64,000 nucleotides of DNA from G965276675 sp965276675 (GTDB taxonomy: Bacteria; Acidobacteriota; Terriglobia; Terriglobales; Acidobacteriaceae): positions 1,922,001 to 1,986,000 of the forward strand of contig OZ255624.1 of NCBI GenBank assembly GCA_965276675.1. The letters run 5' to 3'. Of the stretch, positions 40,627 through 49,970 are shown piece after piece. The translations under genes and the position numbers were made by a program. Positions within the stretch are counted from its first letter, which is position 1, and the number at the start of each line of letters is the position of its first letter. Below the pieces are notes generated by a model. That model was given only the letters and a program-made list of their open reading frames with translations. It ran no database searches and had not been told where the DNA came from.

Positions 40627-43071
40627 TTAGTAAAGCAGGTATGGCTGCCGCCGTGCTTCAAACGATTGCAGGCTCTCGCGCCATTCGTCGGCGATACGTC
40701 GTGGATCCGTCCCTGCGGTGAGGGCGTCTAGTGTCTTACTGTTCAGGAGGGCGCGACCCATCTTCGCCAGCCCGAACTGCGCTCCGTAGATCGCGTGCAG
40801 TGCTGCGGCCAACTCCACGCCGAGTTCGGGCGCGTCGAGCACCGCGCGGTCGGTGATGAGGATGTCGACCCCGCCGCACACCATGCCGCTGTAGGGGTAA
40901 TTGCCCTGCGGCGTGAAGCGTACCGGCACAAAGCGAACGCCCGCGATGAGGCGCGCATTCATGTGGGCAGCAAAGGCGAGCGGATCGATCCACGGCGCGC
41001 CTATGCGTTCGAAGGGAGTATCGGTGCCGCGGCCGACAGAAAGGTTAGTGGTCTCCAGGAGTCCAAGACCGGGATAGAGAGCGGCGGCAGTGACGCTGCG
41101 CAGGTTGGGTGACGGATCGGTCCAGACGAGGCCTGTGGCATCGAACCAGTCGCCGCGTTGCCAGCCCTTCATAGCGATCACGGTCAGCGGAGCGTGGAGA
41201 TTCCGCTCGCCGTTGTCATAGCGGGCCAGCTCGCCGAGCGTCATGCCGTGGCGCACGGGCAGGGAAGTGTAATTGGTGTAGCTCTCCGTGCCGGGATCGC
41301 TGACCGGGCCCTGGACGGAGGAGCCGGTGATGGGATCGGGCCGGTCCAGCACGATGATGTTGGTGCCGGTTTTGGCCGCGGCTTCAAGGAAGTAGCCGAG
41401 CAAGGTTTCGTAGGTGTAGAAGCGCACGCCGGCATCCTGCAGGTCAAAGACTACGGCGTCCAGCTCTCGTAGCTGCTCGGCTTTCGGGCGTCGGTCGGCG
41501 TCGGTGGCGCCGTAGAGGCTCACGACCGGCAGGCCGCTTCCGGCGTCCGTGTCGTTGCGGATGTCGGTCGTATCTGCCGTCCCGTGGATGCCGTGCTCGG
41601 GGCTGAAGAGGGTGGTGAGTGTGAGCCCGGGTAGTTCGCTGGTCGCGGCTTTCAGGACGTCGATGGTGCGGCGGTCTTCGCGGTCCAGGCCGGTCTGGTT
41701 GGTCACCAGGCCCAGGCGCAGCTTGCCACCATGCTTCTGCAGCAGCGGACGCAACTGGGCAAAGTGCTCCGCCTTAAGTACATCGATGCCGGTAAAGACG
41801 TTGCCATTGCGATTCCCAACGAGACGCTGGCCGGCTATAGCTTCGTTGTAGCCGGTCAGTGCAAATTGTCTGGAGGATGGAGTTGCGTATAGGTCGAGAG
41901 CGGCCGCGACGGCAGTGGCGATACGCCCACGGAGCGGCGTGATGTTATGGCCCGCGTGTGGGTGAACGCTGTTGGCCAGGATAACCACGTAGGTGTCGCT
42001 TGCAGGGTCCATCCACAGCGATGTTCCGGTGAAGCCAGTGTGGCCGAAGGACCCGATCGCGAAGAGCTCTCCGCGATTGCCCGAGTAGGCGGAGTCGATG
42101 TCCCACCCGTAGCCGCGCAGTTGCGTTGCGTTGGGCGGCTGTTCGGGCGTAGTCATCTTGAGGAGCGTTGCGCGCCGCAGCGGAAAGGTGCTGGGCTTGC
42201 CGAGGAGGCGGTTGAGCAGGGCTCCAGCGTACTTCGCGACATCGTCCGCTGTGCTGAAGAGACCGGCGTCTCCGGCGACGCCGCCCATGCGTCTTGCCGT
42301 GGGATCGTGGACGACGCCGCGAAGCATCTTCCCGTTCTCGTCGTACTCGGTGGGAGCGATCTGCGATAGCTCGGCGGAGGAGGGGAGGAAGCCCGAGTGC
42401 GCCATGCCGAGCGGCCCGAGTATATGCCTCTGCGCATATGTATTGAGCGGCATGCCCGAGAGCTTCTCGACGATCTCCTGAACGACGATGAAGTTGATAT
42501 CGCTGTAGCGGAAGACCGCGCCGGGCGGCGACTGGGGAGCGACCGCGTTCGCGCGGGCAAAGCCCTCTGCTTTGCCACTCCACTCGCTGCGTAGGTCGAG
42601 GTCCGGCGGCAGGCCAGAGTAGTGCGTGAGCAGTTGCCGGACGGTGATCTCTCCTTTGCCTGCCGCCGCAAACTCCGGGATGTAGTGCGCGACAGGGTCC
42701 TCCAACCGCAGCTTTCCTTGCTCAACCAGCTGCATCGCTGCGAGCGCTGTAATCATGGGCTTGGTGAGCGAGGCCATGTCGAAGACTGTGTCGGCCGTCA
42801 TGAGTTCAGGGGAGATGGGCTCACGCGTGGGCTCGAGCGAGCGGTCGCCATAGGCCTTGCGGAAGACGACTTTACCCGCGTGCCCGACTTCGATGACCGC
42901 ACCCGGCAGCTCATGCGCGGAGAGTGCGCCTGCCATGATGGCGTCGATGTCCGCGAACGATGGGTCAGTGCTGGGGGCCTGCGCGAATGCGATGTGCGAC
43001 CGAGCAGCGGGGCCGCAGAGGGCGCAGCAGCAGAGCAGCGTCAGGAGGATGGGCCGGATATGTTTCTTCAT
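40627..43071 (-). CDS. Serine hydrolase (class C beta-lactamase fold) fused to NamZ-type exo-N-acetylmuramidase (DUF1343)
   Basis: An 814-aa exported two-domain enzyme. Signal peptide MKKHIRPILLTLLCCCALCG. Domain 1 (about 35-400) is a serine hydrolase with Ser101-Leu-Thr-Lys104, Tyr189-Ser-Asp and GHTG near 344. Domain 2 (about 426-810) is DUF1343, the NamZ (GH171) family that removes MurNAc from the non-reducing end of peptidoglycan fragments; LGLVTNQTGLDR, LFSPEHGIHG, VFDLQDAGVRFYTY and the tail EARRQPYLLY are typical. The start ATGA overlaps the symporter stop by 4 nt. The fusion would couple peptide- or ester-bond trimming with MurNAc release. Which bond domain 1 cuts is unknown. Confidence 0.9.
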   Translation of the reverse strand: MKKHIRPILLTLLCCCALCGPAARSHIAFAQAPSTDPSFADIDAIMAGALSAHELPGAVIEVGHAGKVVFRKAYGDRSLEPTREPISPELMTADTVFDMASLTKPMITALAAMQLVEQGKLRLEDPVAHYIPEFAAAGKGEITVRQLLTHYSGLPPDLDLRSEWSGKAEGFARANAVAPQSPPGAVFRYSDINFIVVQEIVEKLSGMPLNTYAQRHILGPLGMAHSGFLPSSAELSQIAPTEYDENGKMLRGVVHDPTARRMGGVAGDAGLFSTADDVAKYAGALLNRLLGKPSTFPLRRATLLKMTTPEQPPNATQLRGYGWDIDSAYSGNRGELFAIGSFGHTGFTGTSLWMDPASDTYVVILANSVHPHAGHNITPLRGRIATAVAAALDLYATPSSRQFALTGYNEAIAGQRLVGNRNGNVFTGIDVLKAEHFAQLRPLLQKHGGKLRLGLVTNQTGLDREDRRTIDVLKAATSELPGLTLTTLFSPEHGIHGTADTTDIRNDTDAGSGLPVVSLYGATDADRRPKAEQLRELDAVVFDLQDAGVRFYTYETLLGYFLEAAAKTGTNIIVLDRPDPITGSSVQGPVSDPGTESYTNYTSLPVRHGMTLGELARYDNGERNLHAPLTVIAMKGWQRGDWFDATGLVWTDPSPNLRSVTAAALYPGLGLLETTNLSVGRGTDTPFERIGAPWIDPLAFAAHMNARLIAGVRFVPVRFTPQGNYPYSGMVCGGVDILITDRAVLDAPELGVELAAALHAIYGAQFGLAKMGRALLNSKTLDALTAGTDPRRIADEWRESLQSFEARRQPYLLY

Positions 43072-44519
43072 TTAGCTACATCTTTTCGGCGGTCGGGCAG
43101 CAGCATGCTCCCAGCCATTCCAACCGCAAAGGTGAGCAGCGAACCTATCGTGACGAACCAAGTCCAGGCAATCTTCGGAAGCGTGAAGGTAAACCCTCCG
43201 GCGTGAAGATGGAGTGAGTGCGATTGCTGCCATAGCAGGATGTTGACGACCAATCCGCAGACCATGCCGAGGATGGCGCTTGACTCGGTCGCTCGCCGGG
43301 TGAGCGTGCCCAGAAGGAAGACGCCAAGCAGCGAGCCGTACGCAACAGACGTGATGGAGAGGCCGATCTCGACCACGTGTCCGCCGCCGCGCGAGAGCAG
43401 CGCAAGGCCGAAGAGCACGACGGACCACACGACCATGAAGCTCCGCGAGATGCGTGCACGGAAGCGCTCGTCTGTGCCTGGCTTCCATTTGAGATAGAGG
43501 TCGACGACGCTGGTGGAACTGAGCGAGTTGACGGCGGCACTTAGGTTCGACATGGCTGCGGCGAGAATGGCTGCGACCATAAGGCCGGCGAGTCCGTGGG
43601 GCAGCTGCTGGACGATGAAGAAGGGAAAGACGCGGTCGGGAGGTACGCCGGCAGCGCCTCGATTGAAGAAGTAAAGCCCGGTTCCGATCGCCAGGAATAA
43701 GGCGAACTGGACGAAGATGACGGCGCCGCTCGAGAGCAGCGCAAGGCGGGACTGCCGGAGCGTCCTGGCAGCCATGAGTCGCTGCACCATCAACTGATCC
43801 GTGCCGTGGCTGGCCATGGTCAGAAAGCAGCCACCTATCACACCTGACCAGAATGTATACGTCGCGGTTACGTTTAGAGCGAAGTGGAAGACGGTGAGCT
43901 TGCCACTAGCGGATGCGGTGCTGTGGAGAGCAGGCCATCCGCCGGGAACTTTGTGGATCAGGGTAAAGGCCGTGACCAGCGTGCCAAATAAGTAGATCAC
44001 CATCTGGATCACGTCGGTCCAGATTACCGCGGCGAGGCCACCCTCGATGGTGTAGATCAACGTGAGTGCGCAGAGCAGGGCAATGGAGATCACGTCCGGT
44101 GTTCCGATCGCAAGTCCAACCACGATTGCCACGGCAAAGACGCGCACGCCCTCTGCGGCTGCGCGCAGCAATAAGAATAGGAGCGCAGTGAGCTGGTGGA
44201 GCCGCGGGCCAAAGCGCTCGCCGATGACTTGGTATGCCGTGAGCAGCTCACCGCGGAAGTAGCGCGGCAGAAAAAGGATGCAGACCACAACGCGGCCGAG
44301 CAGATAGCCAAGCACCAGCTGGAGGAAGCCCCAGTCGCCGCTGTACGCCAGGCCCGGCACGCTGATGATGGTGAGGGTGCTGGTCTCAGCGGCGACGATC
44401 GAGAGCGCGATGGCCCACCAAGGAATCGATTTATTCGCCAGGAAGTAGCTGGCGAGCGAGCGCTCCCGCTTGCGAAAGCGCAGACCGAAGAGCGTGATGC
44501 CCACCAAGTAGGCGAGCAC
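43068..44519 (-). CDS. Sodium:solute symporter (SSS family), start displaced by a probable frameshift
   Basis: A multi-spanning transporter with family phrases SLASYFLANKSIPWWAIALS, SIVAAETSTLTIISVPGLAY and LVMVAAILAAAMSNLSAAVN-like segments. From the GTG at 44519 it has 483 aa, but that start cuts into the first membrane helix. The frame is open to 44604 and reads KKTTLLEAALGTPLSITHTR before the helix; an ATG at 44607, six nt after the hexosaminidase stop, is one base out of frame (ATGAAAGAAG, where ATGAAGAAG would restore it). Coupled by 4 nt to the NamZ fusion. Probably imports MurNAc, GlcNAc or a muropeptide. Confidence 0.85.
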   Translation of the reverse strand: MLAYLVGITLFGLRFRKRERSLASYFLANKSIPWWAIALSIVAAETSTLTIISVPGLAYSGDWGFLQLVLGYLLGRVVVCILFLPRYFRGELLTAYQVIGERFGPRLHQLTALLFLLLRAAAEGVRVFAVAIVVGLAIGTPDVISIALLCALTLIYTIEGGLAAVIWTDVIQMVIYLFGTLVTAFTLIHKVPGGWPALHSTASASGKLTVFHFALNVTATYTFWSGVIGGCFLTMASHGTDQLMVQRLMAARTLRQSRLALLSSGAVIFVQFALFLAIGTGLYFFNRGAAGVPPDRVFPFFIVQQLPHGLAGLMVAAILAAAMSNLSAAVNSLSSTSVVDLYLKWKPGTDERFRARISRSFMVVWSVVLFGLALLSRGGGHVVEIGLSITSVAYGSLLGVFLLGTLTRRATESSAILGMVCGLVVNILLWQQSHSLHLHAGGFTFTLPKIAWTWFVTIGSLLTFAVGMAGSMLLPDRRKDVAK

Positions 44520-44613
44520 AATCAGGAGGTCCGCTGCGCTCAGACGCGTGTGTGTGATCGAGAGTGGCGTACCCAGGGCGGCTTCGAGCAGTGTCGTCTT
44601 CTTTCATGCTGAA

Positions 44614-46809
44614 TTATTGCTGCGTGGAAGGCAAGCCGAGATCGGACGGAGAGGGAAGCGTCTTGGTCGCAGCCCATTGCGCGCGGGCCGCTAAGAAACG
44701 GTCTGCGCGACCGATCCAGAGCTGTGTGGTGAGGTCGTAATGCGCGAGCACATTGCCCAGCCAGTAAGGCCGGTTCTCCCGGAGCCAGAGCTCGGAATAC
44801 CGGGTCCCTGTGAACGTGTAGCCATCGCGCATGTCCTCGCATAGACCGTTGACACCGGCGATGTTCCAGAGCACGCGCGAGATTTCCCGCGCTTTCACTT
44901 TATCCGATTGCGCCGCAATTGCTTCCGAGTAGAACTTGACGATCTCATCGGCGGTCTCGAACTTCTGGCCGATAAAGTCCAGCCTGCGTGCGCCTAGCTC
45001 CAGCGCATCGAGCGCGTCCGTTTCCCGCAGTTCGGACTGCTGGCGCGCCTGCCTGGCCAGGATGATTGCTTGCTCGGCATGCAAACGCAGCTCGTGATTC
45101 AGCGGACGCATCTCGGCGGAGAGGACTTGCCCCTGGGGGCTCCATGGGTCCATCCAAAAGAGCACATCGGTGCTTACTTTTATCTGGGCCTCCGTAAGCA
45201 CCTTGTTGGCAGCCATCATCTCTTGCTGCGCCTCGTCGATTTTCCCGCTGGTGTCGCCATGAAAGACCGGGCCGAAGCTGCGCTGGTAATCCGCAACGTT
45301 GCTCGCACCGGGCTGCCAGCCAGCCGCCGCGCCGAAGAGGACGCCGTACCAATCGTCGAGGAATAATCCCTCGCCGTCGTCGTTCCACACAGTGTTGATC
45401 AGGCCGGTGCTGCCGGCACGCTGACCATCGCGCACGAAGCCCTGAATGTTTGCAAGCGCGTAGTTGTTATCCGGGTAAACGCGGTTCCAGTTGTTGACGC
45501 CGGAGCCGACCCAGGTCTCCATACCGGCGTCTGTATAGGGCTTGAGCCATCGGTTGAAGCCGCCCGGGACCGGGTTGTACTCCCACGCGACGGCGATCAT
45601 GTCTTTCGGCAGGGTTTTTACCAGCTGCGGGTCATTCATCGCGACATCGCCCCAGAAGAGCAGTCTGCGGTGTAGCGGCGTGAGGCGGGTGTGAATTTGC
45701 TTAAGGAAGTCGATGTACACCGCGCCCAGGCCTTTCGCCCTGACCTCGCCCTCGGTGCGGCCGCGGCCCAGGTCAAAGGTTTCATCCGCTCCGATGTGCA
45801 AGAAGGGACCGGGAAATTCGCGCGCGATCTCGTCGTACCACTGCGTGATCAGGTCGAGCACTCCATCCTGACCCGGCGCCAGCACGTTTCCCAGCGGCGT
45901 CTCGGCGAGATCGGCATACTTCTCATAGGTGAGCGTGTGATGCAGATGGCCAAAGGTTTCCTGCTCCGGGATGATCATGACATGGTACTTAGCGGCAAAT
46001 GTAACTAGCTCGCGTACATCTGCAGGCGTCATGCTGCCCCCGGGCCACGCCGGCAGCGGATGGGAGGCATAGGCGAGCGTGTGCTCGAAGTATGGAGAGT
46101 AGACGTTCACCTTATAGGCCGCGAGCGTGCGGATCTGCCGTTTTTGGAAGTCGAGTGTCGGGATCGGGCCGCGAGAGAGATCGTCGTGCAGGCCGCGATA
46201 GCGCATGGCTGGCCAGTCGCGGATGACGGCCGTCGTGAGTGTCGCCTTTTCGCCGGTCCCGCTGATCATCTGCTTGACGGTCTGCGCTCCGTAGAAGATG
46301 CCGGTGTCGCTCGCCGCCACCACTGCAAGCGTGTGGCCTGCGGGCACGATGGCATAGCCTTCCTCGCCCATCGTTGGATCCATCGTCGTTCGCTCTCCGG
46401 AGAGGTGGGCCGTTGAGAGCAGCGCCCGTCCGCGAGGCGTTCCTGCCCGTACGAACTCGATCGACCGGCCACCGGCAGAGCTTTTCACGTCGAGCGTTCT
46501 CAGCCAGTCGCGAAGACCCGCGGCGGCAAATGCGTCGGCTGTGCTGCGCGGACTGACGACGCGAATGCCGTGAGACAACGGCCAGGGCTCACGGGCGGTG
46601 TACTCGCGAGGCTGCGGGATGAGAGGTGGGCGTCCTGATGGAGAAGGAGTACTCTCTGCGCCAGAGGGCGTGTCTGACTGAGCAAACGATGCAGGGGCGA
46701 TCGCGATCAGCAATCCTAACAAAACGGAAGACGCGAGCAGGCGGCGTATCCGGCTGCGCTTTGCAGCGCACCCCGTGGACAGCCGAAGAGCCGATCGATC
46801 CAAAGGCAT
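44614..46809 (-). CDS. GH20 beta-N-acetylhexosaminidase
   Basis: A 731-aa exported glycoside hydrolase. A signal peptide (LLASSVLLGLLIAIAPASFA) is followed by the GH20b domain (LIPQPREYTAREPWPLSHGI) and a TIM barrel with RGLHDDLSRGP, HVMIIPEQETFGH and the catalytic pair Asp342-Glu343 in HIGADETFDLG; a helical C-terminal extension of about 200 residues follows. It removes terminal GlcNAc or GalNAc by substrate-assisted retention. First gene of an operon with the symporter and the NamZ fusion, suggesting peptidoglycan or chitin fragments as substrate. Confidence 0.92.
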   Translation of the reverse strand: MPLDRSALRLSTGCAAKRSRIRRLLASSVLLGLLIAIAPASFAQSDTPSGAESTPSPSGRPPLIPQPREYTAREPWPLSHGIRVVSPRSTADAFAAAGLRDWLRTLDVKSSAGGRSIEFVRAGTPRGRALLSTAHLSGERTTMDPTMGEEGYAIVPAGHTLAVVAASDTGIFYGAQTVKQMISGTGEKATLTTAVIRDWPAMRYRGLHDDLSRGPIPTLDFQKRQIRTLAAYKVNVYSPYFEHTLAYASHPLPAWPGGSMTPADVRELVTFAAKYHVMIIPEQETFGHLHHTLTYEKYADLAETPLGNVLAPGQDGVLDLITQWYDEIAREFPGPFLHIGADETFDLGRGRTEGEVRAKGLGAVYIDFLKQIHTRLTPLHRRLLFWGDVAMNDPQLVKTLPKDMIAVAWEYNPVPGGFNRWLKPYTDAGMETWVGSGVNNWNRVYPDNNYALANIQGFVRDGQRAGSTGLINTVWNDDGEGLFLDDWYGVLFGAAAGWQPGASNVADYQRSFGPVFHGDTSGKIDEAQQEMMAANKVLTEAQIKVSTDVLFWMDPWSPQGQVLSAEMRPLNHELRLHAEQAIILARQARQQSELRETDALDALELGARRLDFIGQKFETADEIVKFYSEAIAAQSDKVKAREISRVLWNIAGVNGLCEDMRDGYTFTGTRYSELWLRENRPYWLGNVLAHYDLTTQLWIGRADRFLAARAQWAATKTLPSPSDLGLPSTQQ

Positions 46810-46926
46810 GGACCATACCGTATCTCACTTCGGGGTTTTCCTTCCAGGGCAGAAGGGAAGGTGTGTTGCTTAGAGGATGAGGTGATCTGTTTCTCAATAC
46901 GGATCTGTGCTTCGAAGCCGCATTGC

Positions 46927-48867
46927 CTAGTGGCCAGCGGCGGCTTCGGATTGTTCGGAATGATGGCGTTGCCGATCCATCATCAGCTCCCTCCACGCAG
47001 CTTCTATGTGCGGGTTGTAGTCGGGCAACGCGCCAATGGTGGCTAAGGCGATCCCCTCCACTGGTGCTTTGGGAGTGCGGTCGGCGAAGAGCAGTCCGTT
47101 CGCCTCCTGATACGTGTCGGTGAACTGCGTGTAGCAGAAGCCCGCCAATGCCGGGAGCGAGCGGACCGTCTCCAACAGCGCGCTATATCGCTGCAACAGC
47201 TCCTCCGGCGTGTAGGAGCGGGAATAGCCCCATTTGCCACCGGTGCTTTCGGCAAGAGCGATGCCACCGAATTCGGTGAGCACAATTGGCAGGCCCGTGC
47301 TTATTGTGCCGTCCACGAGCAGCATGCGTCCGCCCGGTCGTTCACGTTTGAATAGACGCGCCTCGATATCATTCAGTCCGTAGCGGAGTCCGATGCGCTC
47401 GGGCTGATCGTCATAGTCGTGGATGCCGATGATGTCTGTGGCGACGCTCTCCCATCCATCGTTGCCGACCACAGGGCGCGTGGGGTCTAGCGTCTTCGTC
47501 AAATGATAGAGCGCCTGGACGTAGTTGCGCTGCGCCGGACTCTCCGGCAGGTCAGGCACGCCCCAGGACTCGTTAAAGGGAACCCAGGCCACAATGCACG
47601 GATGGCTGATGTCGCGATTCAGCACCTCCATCCACTCCCGCGTAAGCCGCTCGATGGAGTTGCGCGTATAGCGATAGGCGCTCGGCATCTCCTCCCAGAC
47701 TAGCAGCCCCATGCGGTCAGCCCAGTAGAGAAAGCGAGGGTTCTCGATCTTCTGGTGCTTGCGCACGCCGTTGAAGCCCAGCTTCTTGGCTAGCAGTACA
47801 TCCTGCAGGAAAGCGTCATCATCTGGAGCCGTCAGTCCGGTCTCTGGCCAGTAGCCCTGATCGAGCACCAGCCGCAGCGTAAGCGGGCGCCCGTTGAGAA
47901 TAAAGCGATCGCCCTGGATCGCGATCGCGCGCAAGGCGGTGTAGCTTTGTACCCGGTCGATGACGGCGCCCCCCCGTTCCCGCAGCTCCAACTCGACGTC
48001 GATAATGGTGGGTGAGGAGGGGCTCCAGAGCAGGTCATTGCGGTAGTCGTCGATGCCTGGGTCGGAGAGCGCGATACGGCGATGCACCTCTCCCGCGATG
48101 ACCGAGTAGGTGTCCTCCGCCAGGAGCTGGTCGCCCACGTGCAGCCGCACGGCGAGGCAGAATTCACCCCCTGAAGCGCCGCCGATATGCGCCTCCAGGC
48201 CAATCTCCCAGCATTCCAAACTGGAGGTCCATTTCAGGGCTTCGATGAAGCAAGCGGGAACGCTCTCCAGCCAGACGGTCTGCCAGATTCCCGTAGTGCG
48301 TGGATACCAGATCGAGTGAGGTTCGAGCTTCCAGTCCTGCTTGCCGCGCGGCTTGGCGAGGTCGAAGGGGTCGTCTTCGGCCCTTACGATGATCTGCTGC
48401 GGCGCGCGTGCGTCGGTGCCAAGCGCCTCGGTAATGTCCGCGTGGAAGGGTGTGTAGCCACCCTGGTGCGAACAGACCTTGGTTCCGTTTACCCAGACGG
48501 TGGCGCAGTAATCCACCGCGCCGAAGTGGAGCAGGAGGCGTTCTCCCGGCTTTAGCTCCGGCTGCGTGAAGGTGCGCCGGTACCAGACGGCACGATAGAA
48601 GCCGGTGTTGCCCACGCCGCTGGCCGCAGTCTCAGGGCTGAAGGGAACGAGGATAGTGGCGTTCCAGTCGACGGAATCCGGGTTGGCCCACGCCGCTTCT
48701 GGGTCGAAGGAGAAATCCCACTGCCCGTTGAGCGACGTCCATGCGCTTCTCTGGATGTGAGGGCGGGGGTACTGATGAGCACCTTCCGCCAGGGTGTTTT
48801 GCCGTATTGCGCTCAAGAGGTATGGATCTCCTGCGGGGGATGGCAGTTTCTTGTCTGAGTCGATCAT
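46927..48867 (-). CDS. GH2-family glycoside hydrolase (beta-galactosidase/glucuronidase-like)
   Basis: A 646-aa enzyme with jelly-roll, Ig-like and TIM-barrel domains in the GH2 order. The jelly roll contains NTGFYRAVWYRRTF and HFGAVDYCATVWVNG. The acid/base is Glu433 in PFNESWG and the nucleophile Glu532 in VLTEFGG. No signal peptide is apparent, so it is probably cytoplasmic. It ends 117 nt before the hexosaminidase gene on the same strand and may share regulation with it. The sugar specificity cannot be read reliably. Confidence 0.92.
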   Translation of the reverse strand: MIDSDKKLPSPAGDPYLLSAIRQNTLAEGAHQYPRPHIQRSAWTSLNGQWDFSFDPEAAWANPDSVDWNATILVPFSPETAASGVGNTGFYRAVWYRRTFTQPELKPGERLLLHFGAVDYCATVWVNGTKVCSHQGGYTPFHADITEALGTDARAPQQIIVRAEDDPFDLAKPRGKQDWKLEPHSIWYPRTTGIWQTVWLESVPACFIEALKWTSSLECWEIGLEAHIGGASGGEFCLAVRLHVGDQLLAEDTYSVIAGEVHRRIALSDPGIDDYRNDLLWSPSSPTIIDVELELRERGGAVIDRVQSYTALRAIAIQGDRFILNGRPLTLRLVLDQGYWPETGLTAPDDDAFLQDVLLAKKLGFNGVRKHQKIENPRFLYWADRMGLLVWEEMPSAYRYTRNSIERLTREWMEVLNRDISHPCIVAWVPFNESWGVPDLPESPAQRNYVQALYHLTKTLDPTRPVVGNDGWESVATDIIGIHDYDDQPERIGLRYGLNDIEARLFKRERPGGRMLLVDGTISTGLPIVLTEFGGIALAESTGGKWGYSRSYTPEELLQRYSALLETVRSLPALAGFCYTQFTDTYQEANGLLFADRTPKAPVEGIALATIGALPDYNPHIEAAWRELMMDRQRHHSEQSEAAAGH

Positions 48868-49017
48868 AGTCCCGGGCCGGATTCAATCCCCTGATCGGTA
48901 CGCTCGAGAGTTTTTCGCAGGTTGAGTAATTGAAACCGAGCCGGCAGCCGTGAGCGCGGCGGTGCTCAACCGGTACCTGGAAGTGAAAGCGCGGGCGTTG
49001 GTTTGACGGTTGCGCTC

Positions 49018-49371
49018 TCAGCTGGCGCTTTGCCGGCCGGCGTCTTGAAGAGCCAGAGCAGCAGCAGCGCAAAACAGCGCCGCGCCCACGGCAAATTTCA
49101 GCACCACCACCGGCGCGTGCGAGGGCGAAAAGAAGCCCTTCAGGACGCCAGCACCGATGAGCAACGGAACGATGCCAGCCATGAGCCGGACGGCGTCCGC
49201 GCCCGCCACGGCAAGAGCGGGCCTGCGACGGTAGATGCCCGGAAAGAGCAGCCCGACCGCTAGCCGGAATCCCGCGGCGCCTGTCAGCACAATCGAGGGC
49301 AGCTCCAGTGCTCCATGCGGCGCGACAAAGCTCCAAAGATCGACGCTCATGCCGGCGTGGGCGCAGGCGGC
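49018..49371 (-). pseudogene. SpoIIM/DUF95-type membrane protein, 5'-truncated
   Basis: The last ~118 codons of a stage-II-sporulation-protein-M-like membrane protein: AACAHAGMSVDLWSFVAPHG, then ALELPSIVLTGAAGFRLAVG, the LFPG segment and GFFSPSHAP. The open frame runs on to 49839, but beyond 49371 the residues have no SpoIIM character and lie antisense to the RDD remnant. The N-terminal half with its first helices is missing at a junction with an RDD gene that is itself beheaded. Confidence 0.72.
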
Positions 49372-49920
49372 GCCAAGATTCAGGTGATCCAGCAGACCGG
49401 CAGACCGATCGGCCTGCTCGAAAGCATGAGCCGGAACCTGCTTCGTTTTATCGACTGGCTGCCCAGCCTCTACATCGCTGGCTGCATCAGCATCTTCGTT
49501 ACGGAGCGGCAGCAACGGTTGGGCGATCTGGTTGCGAATACGCTGGTCGTGCACCGGGGCCGCACGGAAGCATCGCACGAAGCAGGAACCCACTCCCGCA
49601 CATTTACAGCCTCTCTCTCCGAAGTTGCGCAGCCGCAGACGGTCGTGCGCCACAGTTCGCTGGCGGCCGATACGGTCGCTCAGCTCTCCCCGGCGGATCT
49701 GCAGGCGATAGAAAGCTTTTTGGCGCGTCGTCTCGATCTGCCTCTCGCCACCCGCGACGCACTCGCGCAAAAACTGGTAACCGCGATAGTTGCAAAGATA
49801 CAGTCGGCCATTCCTCCGACCATGAGCGCGGAAACACATTTTTCGAGCAAGTGGCTTACACGCTGCGTGAAGTTCTTCACTTCGGAAAGCCGATGCGTTA
49901 GAGAGCTGGCTCTGCGGTGA
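49372..49920 (+). pseudogene. RDD-family membrane protein, 5'-truncated
   Basis: Reading KIQVIQQTGRPIGLLESMSR, then NLLRFIDWLPSLYIAGCISI and QRLGDLVANTLVVHRG gives the last membrane part of an RDD domain, followed by a cytoplasmic tail to 49920. The founding R-D-D helix and first span are absent. The junction with the SpoIIM remnant falls in GGCGCC at about 49366-49371. RDD and SpoIIM genes are frequent neighbours, so this is probably one deletion inside an original divergent pair. Confidence 0.72.
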
Positions 49921-49970
49921 GCCGGCGGTCGCTTCGGCCCGCAGCTTATACTGCGGTGAAGGGTACAGGT

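Noticed and set aside
40359..40661. N-terminal extension of TonB receptor 2
   Set aside because: No signal-like features; the ATG at 40358 has a ribosome site and a proper signal peptide. The 268-nt gap holds only ATTTTCAGG-type phrases.
49018..49839. Full 273-codon minus-strand frame as one gene
   Set aside because: Only 49018-49371 has SpoIIM character; the remainder is antisense to the RDD remnant.
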